From Armatimonadota bacterium (lineage in GTDB: Bacteria > Armatimonadota > Fimbriimonadia > Fimbriimonadales > Fimbriimonadaceae): a DNA stretch of 64,000 bases. The stretch spans positions 174,884-238,883 of the forward strand of contig JAFDWX010000002.1 in the NCBI GenBank assembly GCA_018268255.1, in the 5' to 3' direction. Of this stretch, positions 23,890 through 32,502 are shown in pieces (the stretch's first letter is position 1; each line of letters opens with the position of its first letter). The notes below the pieces were generated by a model. It ran no database searches, was not told where the DNA came from, and saw nothing but the letters and a program-made list of their open reading frames with translations. Position numbers and translations under genes: made by a program.

Positions 23890-25170
23890 ATGAACGTTTA
23901 TCGAATTTCTGGAGGGGTGCCGCTTACGGGAACAGTGCAAGTTGCCGGTAGCAAGAATGCGGCACTCGCCATTTTATCTGCGGTCTTGTTAGGTAAGGGA
24001 ACAACCATTTTGCACAATGTTCCCGATGTGAGCGACATTCACATCAAACTTAAGCTTTTGTCTCGATTTGGAGCCAAATACGAGTGGCGCGAGGGTTCGC
24101 TCTTTATTGATTGCTCGTCGCTCCACAGGGCCGATGTAGAGGAGGAACTCGTTCGGCCGATCCGAACCTCCTTTTACATTCTTGGATCGCTTCTCGCTCG
24201 CTTGGGCGAAGTCACTCTTCCCGCTCCCGGCGGATGCAAGATTGGCGCGAGGCCAGTCGATTTTCATGTCAAGGGTTTGCAACACCTTGGTGCGGAAATC
24301 GAACTCGTCGGTGGTATTTACGAAGCGAAGGCTAAGGAGCTGGTCGGCGCAGAGATTTATCTGGATTACCCCTCGGCTGGAGCGACCCAGCATCTGATGG
24401 CGACGGCGTGTTTGGCTCGCGGAAACACCACGATCAAAAATGCGGCGATGGAACCTGAGATTATTCAGCTCGCCGATTTTCTGATTCGGATGGGTGCTCG
24501 AATCGAAGGTGCTGGCACCAGTACCATCACCATCACCGGCATCACACAGCTTGAATCAACGGAGTACTGGATTCCTGCCGACCGTCTTCAGGCGGGAACC
24601 TATCTGCTAGCGGGCGCAATCACGGGTGGAGAGGTCACGGTAACAGGGGTAATGCCGGAACACCAAGCCGCCCTGATCAGCAAGATGCAGGAGGCCGGAA
24701 TCGAGTTCGAAGAGGGTCACGACTATATCAAGGTCCTCCGGAGTGGCCGACCGAAAGCGATCAGAGTCAAAACGATGCCCTATCCCGGATTTCCGACGGA
24801 CATCCAGCAGCCGTTTGCAGCTCTTTTGGCGATCGCAGACGGAATCAGCACGATCGAAGAAACGATTTATGAATCTCGCACAGGTCACGTCGATGAACTG
24901 AACCGTATGGGAGCCAACATCTCGGTCCAGGGTGGACGAATCGCGCATATCGAGGGTGTCGAACAGTTGACCGGGGCTACGGTGGAAGCGAGCGATCTCC
25001 GCGCAGGGGCAGCGTTAGTATTGGCGGGTCTTGCTGCAAAAGGCGAGACAATTGTCAAGAACATTCACTTCATTGATCGCGGATACGTGAACTTTGAAGA
25101 GACGTTGCGAGAGCTAGGCGCAACAATCGAACGCGTACCGCCGACTGAGGCTGAATTGGCCCTGCCATAA
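23890..25170 (+). CDS. murA: UDP-N-acetylglucosamine 1-carboxyvinyltransferase
   Basis: 426 residues from ATG 23890 (MNVYRISGGVPLTGTVQVAGSKNAAL). An ATG six codons earlier is possible. The catalytic Cys is residue 116 in 'PAPGGCKIGARPVDFH', and the EPSP-synthase fold repeats are complete. It performs the first committed step of peptidoglycan synthesis, adding enolpyruvate to UDP-GlcNAc; having Cys (not Asp) predicts fosfomycin sensitivity. Its TAA stop overlaps the proposed ATA start of mreB. Confidence 0.96.
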   Translation: MNVYRISGGVPLTGTVQVAGSKNAALAILSAVLLGKGTTILHNVPDVSDIHIKLKLLSRFGAKYEWREGSLFIDCSSLHRADVEEELVRPIRTSFYILGSLLARLGEVTLPAPGGCKIGARPVDFHVKGLQHLGAEIELVGGIYEAKAKELVGAEIYLDYPSAGATQHLMATACLARGNTTIKNAAMEPEIIQLADFLIRMGARIEGAGTSTITITGITQLESTEYWIPADRLQAGTYLLAGAITGGEVTVTGVMPEHQAALISKMQEAGIEFEEGHDYIKVLRSGRPKAIRVKTMPYPGFPTDIQQPFAALLAIADGISTIEETIYESRTGHVDELNRMGANISVQGGRIAHIEGVEQLTGATVEASDLRAGAALVLAGLAAKGETIVKNIHFIDRGYVNFEETLRELGATIERVPPTEAELALP

Positions 25171-26201
25171 TAAAAATCATCGCACGACTTCGCTTTGTCC
25201 CCGAAATAGGCATCGACCTCGGCACGGCCAACATACTGGTTTATCGCCGAGGTCGAGGCATCGTGCTTAACGAGCCTACCGTCGTCGCCATCAACACCAA
25301 AAATGGCCAGGTCCTCAGCGTTGGCAACGAGGCTCGCGAGATGCTGGGACGAACTCCAGGCAATATTGCAGCTATCCGCCCGCTGAAGGATGGGGTCATT
25401 GCGGATTACACCACCACACAGAAGATGCTGGAATACCTCATCAACAAGGTGTGCGGTCCCCGGCGAATCTTCAGACCGGTACTGATGATCTGCGTTCCCA
25501 GCGGAGTGACTAACGTCGAGCGACGAGCAGTCATCCTGGCTGCAAAAAGCTCTGGCGCCGGAGAGGCGATGGTCATCGAGGAGCCGATGGCTGCCGCTAT
25601 CGGAGCGGGTTTGCCCATTGCCAGTCCGGGTGGGAACATGGTGGTGGATCTGGGCGGAGGTACGACCGATATAGCCGTTATCTCGCTGGGTGGCATCGTG
25701 ATTTCAGCGAGCATACGAGTGGGTGGCAACAAGCTGGATGAAGCGATTATCCGCCACATTCGCAATACCTACAACTTGATGATCGGCGAACCTACGGCGG
25801 AAGAGATCAAGATCAAAATCGGATCCGCTTATCCGCTTGCACAAGAACTCAAGATGGAAGTTCGCGGTCGCGATATGGTCGCTGGTCTTCCCAGGACGAT
25901 TCAAGTAACCAGCGAAGAGGTTCGGGACGCACTCACTGAACCCGTCCGACAAATCGCCGAGAAACTCTGCACCGTCCTCGAGGAGACGCCTCCCGAATTG
26001 GCTTCCGATATCATCGAGCGTGGCATCACACTCACCGGGGGTGGGGCCTTGCTTCGAGGCTTGGACCGTCTCTTGTATAGCGTCACTGAAATTCCGGTTC
26101 GGGTCGCAGACAACGCCTTGGACTGCGTTGCGATTGGGACCGGGAGAGCTCTTGAGGAGATCGACAATATTCGCAAGAGCGGTGCGGTGAGCGAACTGTG
26201 A
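25167..26201 (+). CDS. mreB: rod-shape protein MreB with apparent ATA start
   Basis: MreB, about 344 residues. The phosphate-1 motif IGIDLGTANILVY begins at 25206, upstream of the first ATG/GTG/TTG able to start the frame (GTG 25263). Going back, the frame has no canonical start before a stop at 25152: only ATT (25155), ATA (25167 and 25170) and ATC (25176, 25179). ATA at 25167 overlaps the murA TAA as ATAA, and starting there gives normal length. 'VVDLGGGTTDIAVISLGG' and 'ITLTGGGALLRGLDRLL' are intact. Actin-like cytoskeletal filament guiding wall synthesis; the murA-mreB link fits that role. Confidence 0.9.
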   Translation: MIKIIARLRFVPEIGIDLGTANILVYRRGRGIVLNEPTVVAINTKNGQVLSVGNEAREMLGRTPGNIAAIRPLKDGVIADYTTTQKMLEYLINKVCGPRRIFRPVLMICVPSGVTNVERRAVILAAKSSGAGEAMVIEEPMAAAIGAGLPIASPGGNMVVDLGGGTTDIAVISLGGIVISASIRVGGNKLDEAIIRHIRNTYNLMIGEPTAEEIKIKIGSAYPLAQELKMEVRGRDMVAGLPRTIQVTSEEVRDALTEPVRQIAEKLCTVLEETPPELASDIIERGITLTGGGALLRGLDRLLYSVTEIPVRVADNALDCVAIGTGRALEEIDNIRKSGAVSEL

Positions 26202-26203
26202 CT

Positions 26204-26677
26204 ATGCCGATCGGAATAGTTTTGGCGCTGATAATGGGTCCGAAGCAGACCGTTACGCTTTCGGACTTTTTCACAGCGACTACCCGACTGGAAAGTGCGA
26301 TCACCAAGGTGCTGAAAGTCAAGGCGACTGAGCGGAGCAACACCAAACAGCTATCGAGCTTGGTCACATGCGATGACTTGGCGCGCGAGTTGTATCGGAT
26401 GAAGCAGTTCACCAAATCTGCCTGGACTGTCACTCCCAATAAGAAGAAACTAGACGCCAAGTTCCCGATCAAAACGTCCAAAGAAGTTTCGCCGTTGGCG
26501 GTCGCTTTGATTGAAGATGGCTTCGCACCGACCTTTGGTCCCCTCACCGATATGGGGCCAAGCGAACCCCTCACGATCACCCAGATTGGCGAAGCTCTGG
26601 GCTACTTCATGGCTCGACTGGCCGAAATTACTCACGTGCCGAGCCAGAAATTCAGTCCTGAACTTAAAGATGGTTAG
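26204..26677 (+). CDS. hypothetical exported or anchored protein after mreB
   Basis: 157 residues from ATG 26204 (a GTG at 26198 overlaps the mreB stop). A short hydrophobic start (PIGIVLALIMG) may be a weak signal peptide. Then comes a basic, helical domain with 'TVTLSDFFTATTRLESAITKVLKVKATERS' and 'ITQIGEALGYFMARLAEI'. No family recognised. Position right behind mreB suggests an envelope role. Its end overlaps the convergent oxidoreductase by 14 bases. Confidence 0.65.
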   Translation: MPIGIVLALIMGPKQTVTLSDFFTATTRLESAITKVLKVKATERSNTKQLSSLVTCDDLARELYRMKQFTKSAWTVTPNKKKLDAKFPIKTSKEVSPLAVALIEDGFAPTFGPLTDMGPSEPLTITQIGEALGYFMARLAEITHVPSQKFSPELKDG

Positions 26678-27995
26678 GAGCGGGATTTGGAAGCGATAGA
26701 TCCAAGTGTAGGGCAAGGTCGGCGTACGGAAGATCCTTGGCCGATACATTGGCCTTCGAACAGAGTGCAGCCGCAGCGCCAGCCGCTTCGCCCATGGCTC
26801 GACAGACCGGCTGAATTCTCACCGCGCTTTGCGCAACGAAGTCTGCGCTAAGGCACCGACCAGCGACCCACAGATTCTTGAGACCCTTGACCACAAGACT
26901 GCGGTAGGGAATATCGTGGAATTCACCGGGCGGAAATCTCCGGTAATCCAGCCCGACCTTGAGGTGAATGTCCACTGGATATCGGTTACGCGCGATCGTG
27001 TCCTCAAATTTTTGGCAATTCTGGTGGTCATCACCGGTTAAGATGTACTCCCCAACAACTCGGCGGCTCTCGCGGATGCCCATCATCGGCGCAATCCCAC
27101 TCACAAATGCGTTTTCGAATCCCGGGAAGTACGCGCGCATGAACTTGGCGATTCGGAAGATCTTGGCTCTGCCGATTTGATGCGCTCGACTGAAATCGAA
27201 TGGGTCGAGCGGGTCCAAGTGAGCAACCCGAGGGGAATTGAACGCCATCTCGCCGGGACACCCGTTCATCGTGAATATTTGGAAGTATCCGAGATCGTCG
27301 TGCTGCAAAATCCCAAGGTCGATCGCTTCGAACACCCAGTCCTTCATCGGGGACTCTTTCGCCTCTCCGAAGCCGGTTTCCAGGTGGTACTCATTAACCA
27401 GTCGCCAATGTTTGAATTCCAACCGAGCTTTACCCAGGTCGATGTTGCCCATCTTGAATCGCAAGGTCATGGGTTGGTGCACTCCGTCCTCGTTTCCGCC
27501 CATCAGTTCAGCCCCGGCAAGTTTGGAAAGCTCTGCATCCCCAGTGCAATCGATAAAGGCTTTGCCCTCGATCCAAAATCTGCTGCCTCTCGATAGGACT
27601 TCGACCGCAACAATCTGGCCGTCGATCACGCGTGCATCGAGAAGTGTCGCGCAGAAAAGGCATTCCACGCCTGCCGCTTCTGCAAGCTCATCCAGCACAT
27701 ACCCCAGCATCACCGGGTCGTACCAAACGTCGGCATGAGGCTCGCCATCTTCCACCGGTTGCGAGAGACTTTGGGCGTCGATGATGTCGAGGTTGAGGCC
27801 GCGGTTCAGCTTAAATTCGCCGAGGTAGTTGGGCATCATGGGAGTGACCCAGCCGTTCGACTGAGTGCCTCCGAGCGATCCGAATTGCTCTATCACCAAA
27901 GTGGTTGCGCCAAGTCGGCTCGCGGCAAGGGCAGCGGCAGTTCCCGCAGTGCCTCCACCGCACACTATTACGTCATAAATCTTGTTCGACATCAA
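26664..27995 (-). CDS. FAD-dependent oxidoreductase (FAD_oxidored family)
   Basis: 443 residues. N-terminal dinucleotide-binding motif 'DVIVCGGGTAGTAAALAASRLGATTLVIEQ' (residues 8-37), then 'GSLGGTQSNGWVTPMM'. The FAD-closing motif 'KGLKNLWVAGRCLSADFVAQSAVRIQPVCRAMGEAAGAAAALC' is at the C-terminus. Substrate unknown; relatives in this group are often annotated only by domain. Start at 27995, overlapping the NifU-like stop (27992-27995). Confidence 0.9.
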   Translation of the reverse strand: MMSNKIYDVIVCGGGTAGTAAALAASRLGATTLVIEQFGSLGGTQSNGWVTPMMPNYLGEFKLNRGLNLDIIDAQSLSQPVEDGEPHADVWYDPVMLGYVLDELAEAAGVECLFCATLLDARVIDGQIVAVEVLSRGSRFWIEGKAFIDCTGDAELSKLAGAELMGGNEDGVHQPMTLRFKMGNIDLGKARLEFKHWRLVNEYHLETGFGEAKESPMKDWVFEAIDLGILQHDDLGYFQIFTMNGCPGEMAFNSPRVAHLDPLDPFDFSRAHQIGRAKIFRIAKFMRAYFPGFENAFVSGIAPMMGIRESRRVVGEYILTGDDHQNCQKFEDTIARNRYPVDIHLKVGLDYRRFPPGEFHDIPYRSLVVKGLKNLWVAGRCLSADFVAQSAVRIQPVCRAMGEAAGAAAALCSKANVSAKDLPYADLALHLDLSLPNPAPNHL

Positions 27996-28258
27996 ACCTT
28001 GACCTTGACTTCCGATATTTCCGGAACTTCTGCTTTCAGTGCTTCCTGCACGTGGCGCTTGACCGTGAGATCGACGAGCGGGCAGAATGCGCAGGCACCC
28101 CGCATTCTTATCGTAACGCGATTCTCAGAATCGATGCTGATCAGTTCGATCCTACCGCCGTGGCTTTCAGCGAATCGCTGTGCGCCCGAAAGTGCATCCC
28201 TCACCCGTTCAAACAAAGGATGATCTATTCTGGGCGGCTTGCGGGTGAGAAATCCCAT
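27992..28258 (-). CDS. NifU C-terminal-domain-like Fe-S scaffold protein
   Basis: 88 residues, one NifU-like domain with the CxxC metal site in 'RMRGACAFCPLVDLTVKRHVQEALK' and 'PEISEVKVKV' at the end. It may carry or deliver Fe-S clusters. It is translationally coupled to the FAD oxidoreductase by an ATGA overlap, which suggests a functional link. Confidence 0.87.
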   Translation of the reverse strand: MGFLTRKPPRIDHPLFERVRDALSGAQRFAESHGGRIELISIDSENRVTIRMRGACAFCPLVDLTVKRHVQEALKAEVPEISEVKVKV

Positions 28259-28345
28259 TCTTGTCGGTAGACTGAACCTATCTTTACCACGAAAGATTCA
28301 CCAAAAAAGTCGCTCCACAGGCCCAGTCCCGAGGGAATCCGCAAC

Positions 28346-28963
28346 ATGGCTCTCGATAGGGAGATGGTGGACGACCTTGGCGGTTTTCGATCCAGAGTTT
28401 ACGAATGGGAACAGCCGTGCGTGACCCTCGGCTACAGCCAGGATCCAGAATCGGCGCTGTTGGCGACATGCCCGATCGGATATGCGATGCGGCCCACGGG
28501 TGGGCTCGCTGTGCTCCATGGGCATGACATTACCGTTTCGATGGCAGCATCGCTTGACCTAGTTTTGGGAGCAGATTGGAAAGCTCGGCGGCGATCCGTC
28601 AAGGCTGTCTATCGTTGGATGGTGCGCCCGCTGATAGCAACTTTCAAGCGCTTGGATAATGTGGTGGTACTGGGCGAAGAACGCCATGCGGGAGCGGGAA
28701 CGGCAATTTCGTCGGATTGCTTTGCCCAGGTGGGCAACAATGATATCGTCCACGCTGATACAGGACTCAAGGTCTGCGGTTGTGCCCTCCGTGTTTATGA
28801 GACTTCGGTGCTAATGCAATGCAGCATTCCGGTTCGGGAACCCCAAGTCGATCCTCGTTCCGTTTATCGACTCCCAAGTTCAGTCCACTTCCTCGAGATC
28901 GCCCGGACGGAGTTTGAGCAGGCTTGGCAGGCAGAAATTTGTTCCGCAAAACTACGGGAATAG
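28346..28963 (+). CDS. lipoate-protein ligase A-like protein
   Basis: 205 residues from ATG 28346, with a GAGGGA nine bases upstream. It has the biotin/lipoate ligase fold: 'EQPCVTLGYSQDPES', 'MRPTGGLAVLHGHDITVS' (RRxTGGxAV-like block), 'DCFAQVGNNDIVHADTGLKVCGCALRVY' with the Lys of the KxxGxA-like motif, and 'LMQCSIPV'. It is short at the N-terminus versus typical LplA (about 250 or more); the frame is open upstream to a TAG but without a standard start. It probably transfers lipoate or octanoate to E2/GcvH proteins. Confidence 0.82.
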   Translation: MALDREMVDDLGGFRSRVYEWEQPCVTLGYSQDPESALLATCPIGYAMRPTGGLAVLHGHDITVSMAASLDLVLGADWKARRRSVKAVYRWMVRPLIATFKRLDNVVVLGEERHAGAGTAISSDCFAQVGNNDIVHADTGLKVCGCALRVYETSVLMQCSIPVREPQVDPRSVYRLPSSVHFLEIARTEFEQAWQAEICSAKLRE

Positions 28964-29025
28964 GGCCTTTTGCCTTAGGTGGGGGCTTCAATAATTGTAG
29001 AATTCTTAACGTAAATGGTGAACAC

Positions 29026-30195
29026 ATGAGGATTGGCAAGCTCTTTTTCGGCGCCGCATTGGCGTTAACCGTGGGCGGTGCCCAGGCATCGGTGATCTGT
29101 GTGATGGATTCGGGCAATACCGCGCTCAATAGCACTGTCAAGGCCGTACTTGAATCTGAAGGCCATGACGTCATCATGGGGCCGACCTACTGGGCCGTGA
29201 CATCCAATTTCGACTACTTTCAGTTCGATGCTGTGTACCTGACCCCCAACTACAACTGGAGTACCTTAATGAACGCTGCTTCCGAACAGCATCTCCGAGA
29301 TTTTGTGGAGCAGGGCGGTGGCCTGGTTGTTTCGGAATGGATGGGATGGATGATCGGGCAAAGCGCTTCCTACTGGCCCATCCTGAGAGCAGCGTATCCG
29401 ATGACTGCGACGACCTCTTATTCGAACGAAACGTCGTTGACCTATAATGCCAACTCAACTGATCCGGTGATGACAAGCGGAATGCCCTCAAGCTTCACGT
29501 TTAATACCACCAATATCGCTGGCGTGGTTACTCGATTCCCCTCAGTCCGCTCTGGCGCAACTGCGTTTTACACATGGACCAGTGGAACCACGACTTTTCC
29601 TGCTGTGGGAGGATGGAACTACGGTCTCGGCCGCGTTATTGCGTTTGGTATTGTGAATGGTCCAACCGAGATGCAAAACGCTGACTTCAAGCGACTCTTC
29701 GCCAACGCCTTTCGATGGACGGCAGGCAAAACAACTACAGGCCCTGGAATCAAAGGCAAAGTAGATCTGAGAGACTATTTTGGCGGGGAGCAGTCGGATG
29801 TTCTGGTGACCTACCACCGTACGGATAACAACTACGTGGTAGGGCGAACGACGACGACGATTGCAGCCGATGGGTCGTTCACAGCTCTTGGCCCCAACAT
29901 CCCCGGAACCTACAAAGTTGGCATTAAGGCTCGACACTGGCTGCGAAAGATTGTGGGACCCGTAACGACGGTGGTGAACACGACGCCGGATATCGGCACG
30001 GTTTCGGTTATTAATGGCGATTGCGACAATGACAACGTCGTCACGATTTTCGACTACGTACTACTTTCCTCGGCGTTCGACAAATCCATCGGAGATGCCG
30101 GTTACAACGCAGATGCAGACCTAGATGGCGATGGAACAGTGACGATCTTCGACTATCTGATTCTCAGTAATGCGTTCGACCAGTTCGGCGACTAG
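29026..30195 (+). CDS. exported protein with ThuA-like N-terminus and dockerin-like C-terminus
   Basis: 389 residues from ATG 29026, preceding a signal peptide (MRIGKLFFGAALALTVGGAQA). Residues about 22-235 resemble glutamine-amidotransferase/ThuA-like folds ('ICVMDSGNTALNSTVKAVLESEGHDVI', 'GGGLVVSEW', 'GLGRVIAFGIVNG'). A carboxypeptidase-regulatory-like β domain follows (about 240-325). Two calcium-binding dockerin-like repeats close the protein: 'GDCDNDNVVTIFDYVLLSSAF' and 'ADLDGDGTVTIFDYLILSNAF'. Secreted; substrate unknown. A strong terminator follows. Confidence 0.82.
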   Translation: MRIGKLFFGAALALTVGGAQASVICVMDSGNTALNSTVKAVLESEGHDVIMGPTYWAVTSNFDYFQFDAVYLTPNYNWSTLMNAASEQHLRDFVEQGGGLVVSEWMGWMIGQSASYWPILRAAYPMTATTSYSNETSLTYNANSTDPVMTSGMPSSFTFNTTNIAGVVTRFPSVRSGATAFYTWTSGTTTFPAVGGWNYGLGRVIAFGIVNGPTEMQNADFKRLFANAFRWTAGKTTTGPGIKGKVDLRDYFGGEQSDVLVTYHRTDNNYVVGRTTTTIAADGSFTALGPNIPGTYKVGIKARHWLRKIVGPVTTVVNTTPDIGTVSVINGDCDNDNVVTIFDYVLLSSAFDKSIGDAGYNADADLDGDGTVTIFDYLILSNAFDQFGD

Positions 30196-30210
30196 CATCA
30201 CCAATAGAAA

Positions 30211-30244
30211 AGCCCCGCAGTACTGTTGCTGCGGGGCTTTTTAT
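30211..30244 (+). terminator. bidirectional Rho-independent terminator
   Basis: AAAAGCCCCGCAG pairs with CTGCGGGGCTTTT around TACTGTTG, with A-run and T-run flanks, so it can work in both directions. It separates the dockerin-like gene (stop 30195) from the convergent gene ending at 30254. Confidence 0.95.
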
Positions 30245-30253
30245 ATACGGAAA

Positions 30254-30859
30254 CTACTCTTCGATCACTTCAGCGTCTGCTTCGGGTTCCACGGCAACTT
30301 CCACAGCGGCTTTCTTCTTGGAGCCGCGCTTCGGCGTGAGCCCCATTTCGACACCCACGGCGTCACCTTGGAACGTTGCCTTGAGCTTGAAACGACGCGA
30401 GAGTTCGCCATCGCTGATGGTTGTCCAGTTCACCCGATCCAACGACCATTGCCAACCGATATCCGTCGCCGAATACTGGTATTCCACTCCGCCCTGCAAA
30501 ATGTCCGCGAAAAGTGTTTTGAGGTCTTCGCGCTCGGTCAGGAATTGCTCGCCTGCAGCATAGTTCGGAATCAAGCCCACTTTGATTTCGACGGGCTCTT
30601 CCTCCGGCGCACTCTTGGTCTTTTTGACGGGTTCGGCAACCTCTTGAAGGTGAAGCAGTTGCCCCTTCAAAGCAACTGTCAGATTGTCGTAGTCCTTGGT
30701 CCAAGCATATTGCTCGCCTTCGTACACGGCCAACGCCTGTCGACCGCTGACTACCAACGCTGAGGCAATCAGCGCTGCGTCTGTTTGCTTGAGCTTGGGA
30801 TAGTTCTTTTTGACTTGATCCAGAGTGGATTCGGGTTTAGTGAGATTACAGACGATCAA
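30254..30859 (-). CDS. hypothetical acidic/basic two-part protein
   Basis: 201 residues from TTG 30859, with GGAGA nine bases upstream supporting this start. The N-terminal part 'TLDQVKKNYPKLKQTDAALIASALVVSGRQALAVYEGEQYAWTKDYDNL' is followed by a Lys/Glu linker, a second domain and an Ala/Glu/Val tail ('KKKAAVEVAVEPEADAEVIEE'). No signal peptide, no family recognised. Confidence 0.7.
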   Translation of the reverse strand: MIVCNLTKPESTLDQVKKNYPKLKQTDAALIASALVVSGRQALAVYEGEQYAWTKDYDNLTVALKGQLLHLQEVAEPVKKTKSAPEEEPVEIKVGLIPNYAAGEQFLTEREDLKTLFADILQGGVEYQYSATDIGWQWSLDRVNWTTISDGELSRRFKLKATFQGDAVGVEMGLTPKRGSKKKAAVEVAVEPEADAEVIEE

Positions 30860-30959
30860 ATTGAGATTCTCCGGGATTTTGGGGGATTCGGCGACGACAA
30901 TGCCGCCAAATTTCGGCTCGCAATCTGATATTCTACCCGGTGAAGTACAGGATTAAGAA

Positions 30960-32030
30960 ATGATTAAGCATGGATGGTTGGGCGTTGCGATCGGGTCGCT
31001 GATGGCGCTTGCGATGGTGGGTTGCGGGTCTTCGGGAAGTTCAGGCAATTCCAATGAGCCGCAAGGTGCCACTGCCGGTGGGCCCCAGACTGAAGGGAAG
31101 AAGCTCAAAATCGGAATCGTTTTTGATCGGGGCGGCCTGGGTGACAAGTCTTTCAATGACTCTGCTTGGCGGGGAATCCAGAAAGCGGAGCAGGAATTGG
31201 GCGTGGAAATCCGGAAGGTCGAAACCAAGAATGAGAAAGACTATGAGGTCAACCAGTCCACCTTGGCTGATGCTGGAATGGACCTGGTCATTGCCGTCGG
31301 TCTTAATCAGGAAACGGCTCTCCGAAACGTTGCAGCTAAGTTCCCCAACGTCAAATTCGCCATTGTTGATGGCAGTGTCAAGGCACCCAACGTCCGCGAG
31401 CTTCGGTTCAAAGAAGAAGAGGGAAGTTTCCTCGTTGGATATCTTGCCGGGTTGACCACCAAGTCCAAAAAACTTGGATTTGTGGGAGGTATGAAGCTCG
31501 ACCTTATTTTGAAGTTCCAGTACGGCTATATGGCTGGAGCGATGTACGCAGACAAAACCATAACGATTTTGCCTGCGAAATTTACGGACAACTGGGATGA
31601 CACCCAGAAAGCCAAGGCTGCGGCCAACGTGCTTTTCGCCGATGGCGCCGATATCGTTTACCATGCAGCGGGTCGAGCTGGACTAGGTGTCATTACCGCA
31701 GCTAAGGAAGTTGGCAAGCTTGCGATCGGTGTGGATAGCGACCAGGACGACATTGCGCCAGGTTCGGTGTTGACTTCGATGATCAAGAAGGTCGATGCGG
31801 CGGTTTTCGCGACGATCAAGGATCTCAAGGACGGAAAGTACGAGGCAGGTGAGGTGCGCTACGATCTCAAATCAGACGGCGTGGGCACCAGCGAATTCAA
31901 AAACACCAAGGCGCTGATCGGCGAGGCGAACATCGCCAAGATGGAGGAGATCAAAAAGAAAATAATCGGTGGGGAAATCAAGGTTCCGGCCACGGAAGCT
32001 GAGTACAATGATTTCATCTCGAAGCTCTGA
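30960..32030 (+). CDS. BMP/PnrA-like ABC substrate-binding lipoprotein
   Basis: 356 residues. Lipobox 'MALAMVGC' (Cys22) and a Ser/Gly/Asn linker, then the BMP-family periplasmic fold: 'LKIGIVFDRGGLGDKSFNDSAWRGIQKAEQELG', 'EEGSFLVGYLAGLTTKSKKLGFVGGM', 'HAAGRAGLGVITAAKEV' and 'AIGVDSDQDDIAPGSVLTSMIKKVD'. Relatives (PnrA/TmpC) bind purine nucleosides. No permease or ATPase genes are adjacent. Confidence 0.93.
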   Translation: MIKHGWLGVAIGSLMALAMVGCGSSGSSGNSNEPQGATAGGPQTEGKKLKIGIVFDRGGLGDKSFNDSAWRGIQKAEQELGVEIRKVETKNEKDYEVNQSTLADAGMDLVIAVGLNQETALRNVAAKFPNVKFAIVDGSVKAPNVRELRFKEEEGSFLVGYLAGLTTKSKKLGFVGGMKLDLILKFQYGYMAGAMYADKTITILPAKFTDNWDDTQKAKAAANVLFADGADIVYHAAGRAGLGVITAAKEVGKLAIGVDSDQDDIAPGSVLTSMIKKVDAAVFATIKDLKDGKYEAGEVRYDLKSDGVGTSEFKNTKALIGEANIAKMEEIKKKIIGGEIKVPATEAEYNDFISKL

Positions 32031-32502
32031 TCGGATGGTCAGCGTTTTTGGGTTCACTCAAAGGTAAATCGATGCTTCGCTAAAGCTCGGCTAAAGCGGT
32101 TCCAATCGCTTTTGCCGGGCTAATGCTGGGTTTTTTTGCTCTTGCCCATACATTTACTTAAAAAAGGCGAACACTTTTCGCATTTTTAGGTTATGTTAAT
32201 ATTGAGCGAACTCAAACGTGCAACGCGCCGTCGAACTTAGGCGTCCAAATCACTGGACATAAATGCTACAGAGCAAACGGTTTTCTTACGCGCCGACACG
32301 CCAAAGTCGCCCGAAACGGCACGAAAACGATACGAGTACCGTCTCTTAGTTAACAAATAAAGCAATATTGGCGCGGATTTCGTCACAGATAATTCGAAAT
32401 TCCCCAATAAAGCTGGGATTCGCCATGTTCGGTGCGGGTGAACCCGGTAGTTTTGCGAGCAACCAATTTTGCGCCGAGTTACGGAGGAATATTTTAAACG
32501 AC
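32031..32502. other. intergenic region upstream of the main sigma factor
   Basis: About 470 bases with no convincing gene. It holds a weak terminator AAAGCG/CGCTTT plus T (32093-32113) after the BMP gene. A second small hairpin GCGAA/TTCGC (32167-32181) lies within A- and T-runs. An AT-rich stretch at 32150-32210 is a likely promoter zone for the sigma factor gene. A GGAGGA at 32484-32489 lies unusually far (13 bases) from ATG 32503. Confidence 0.5.
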
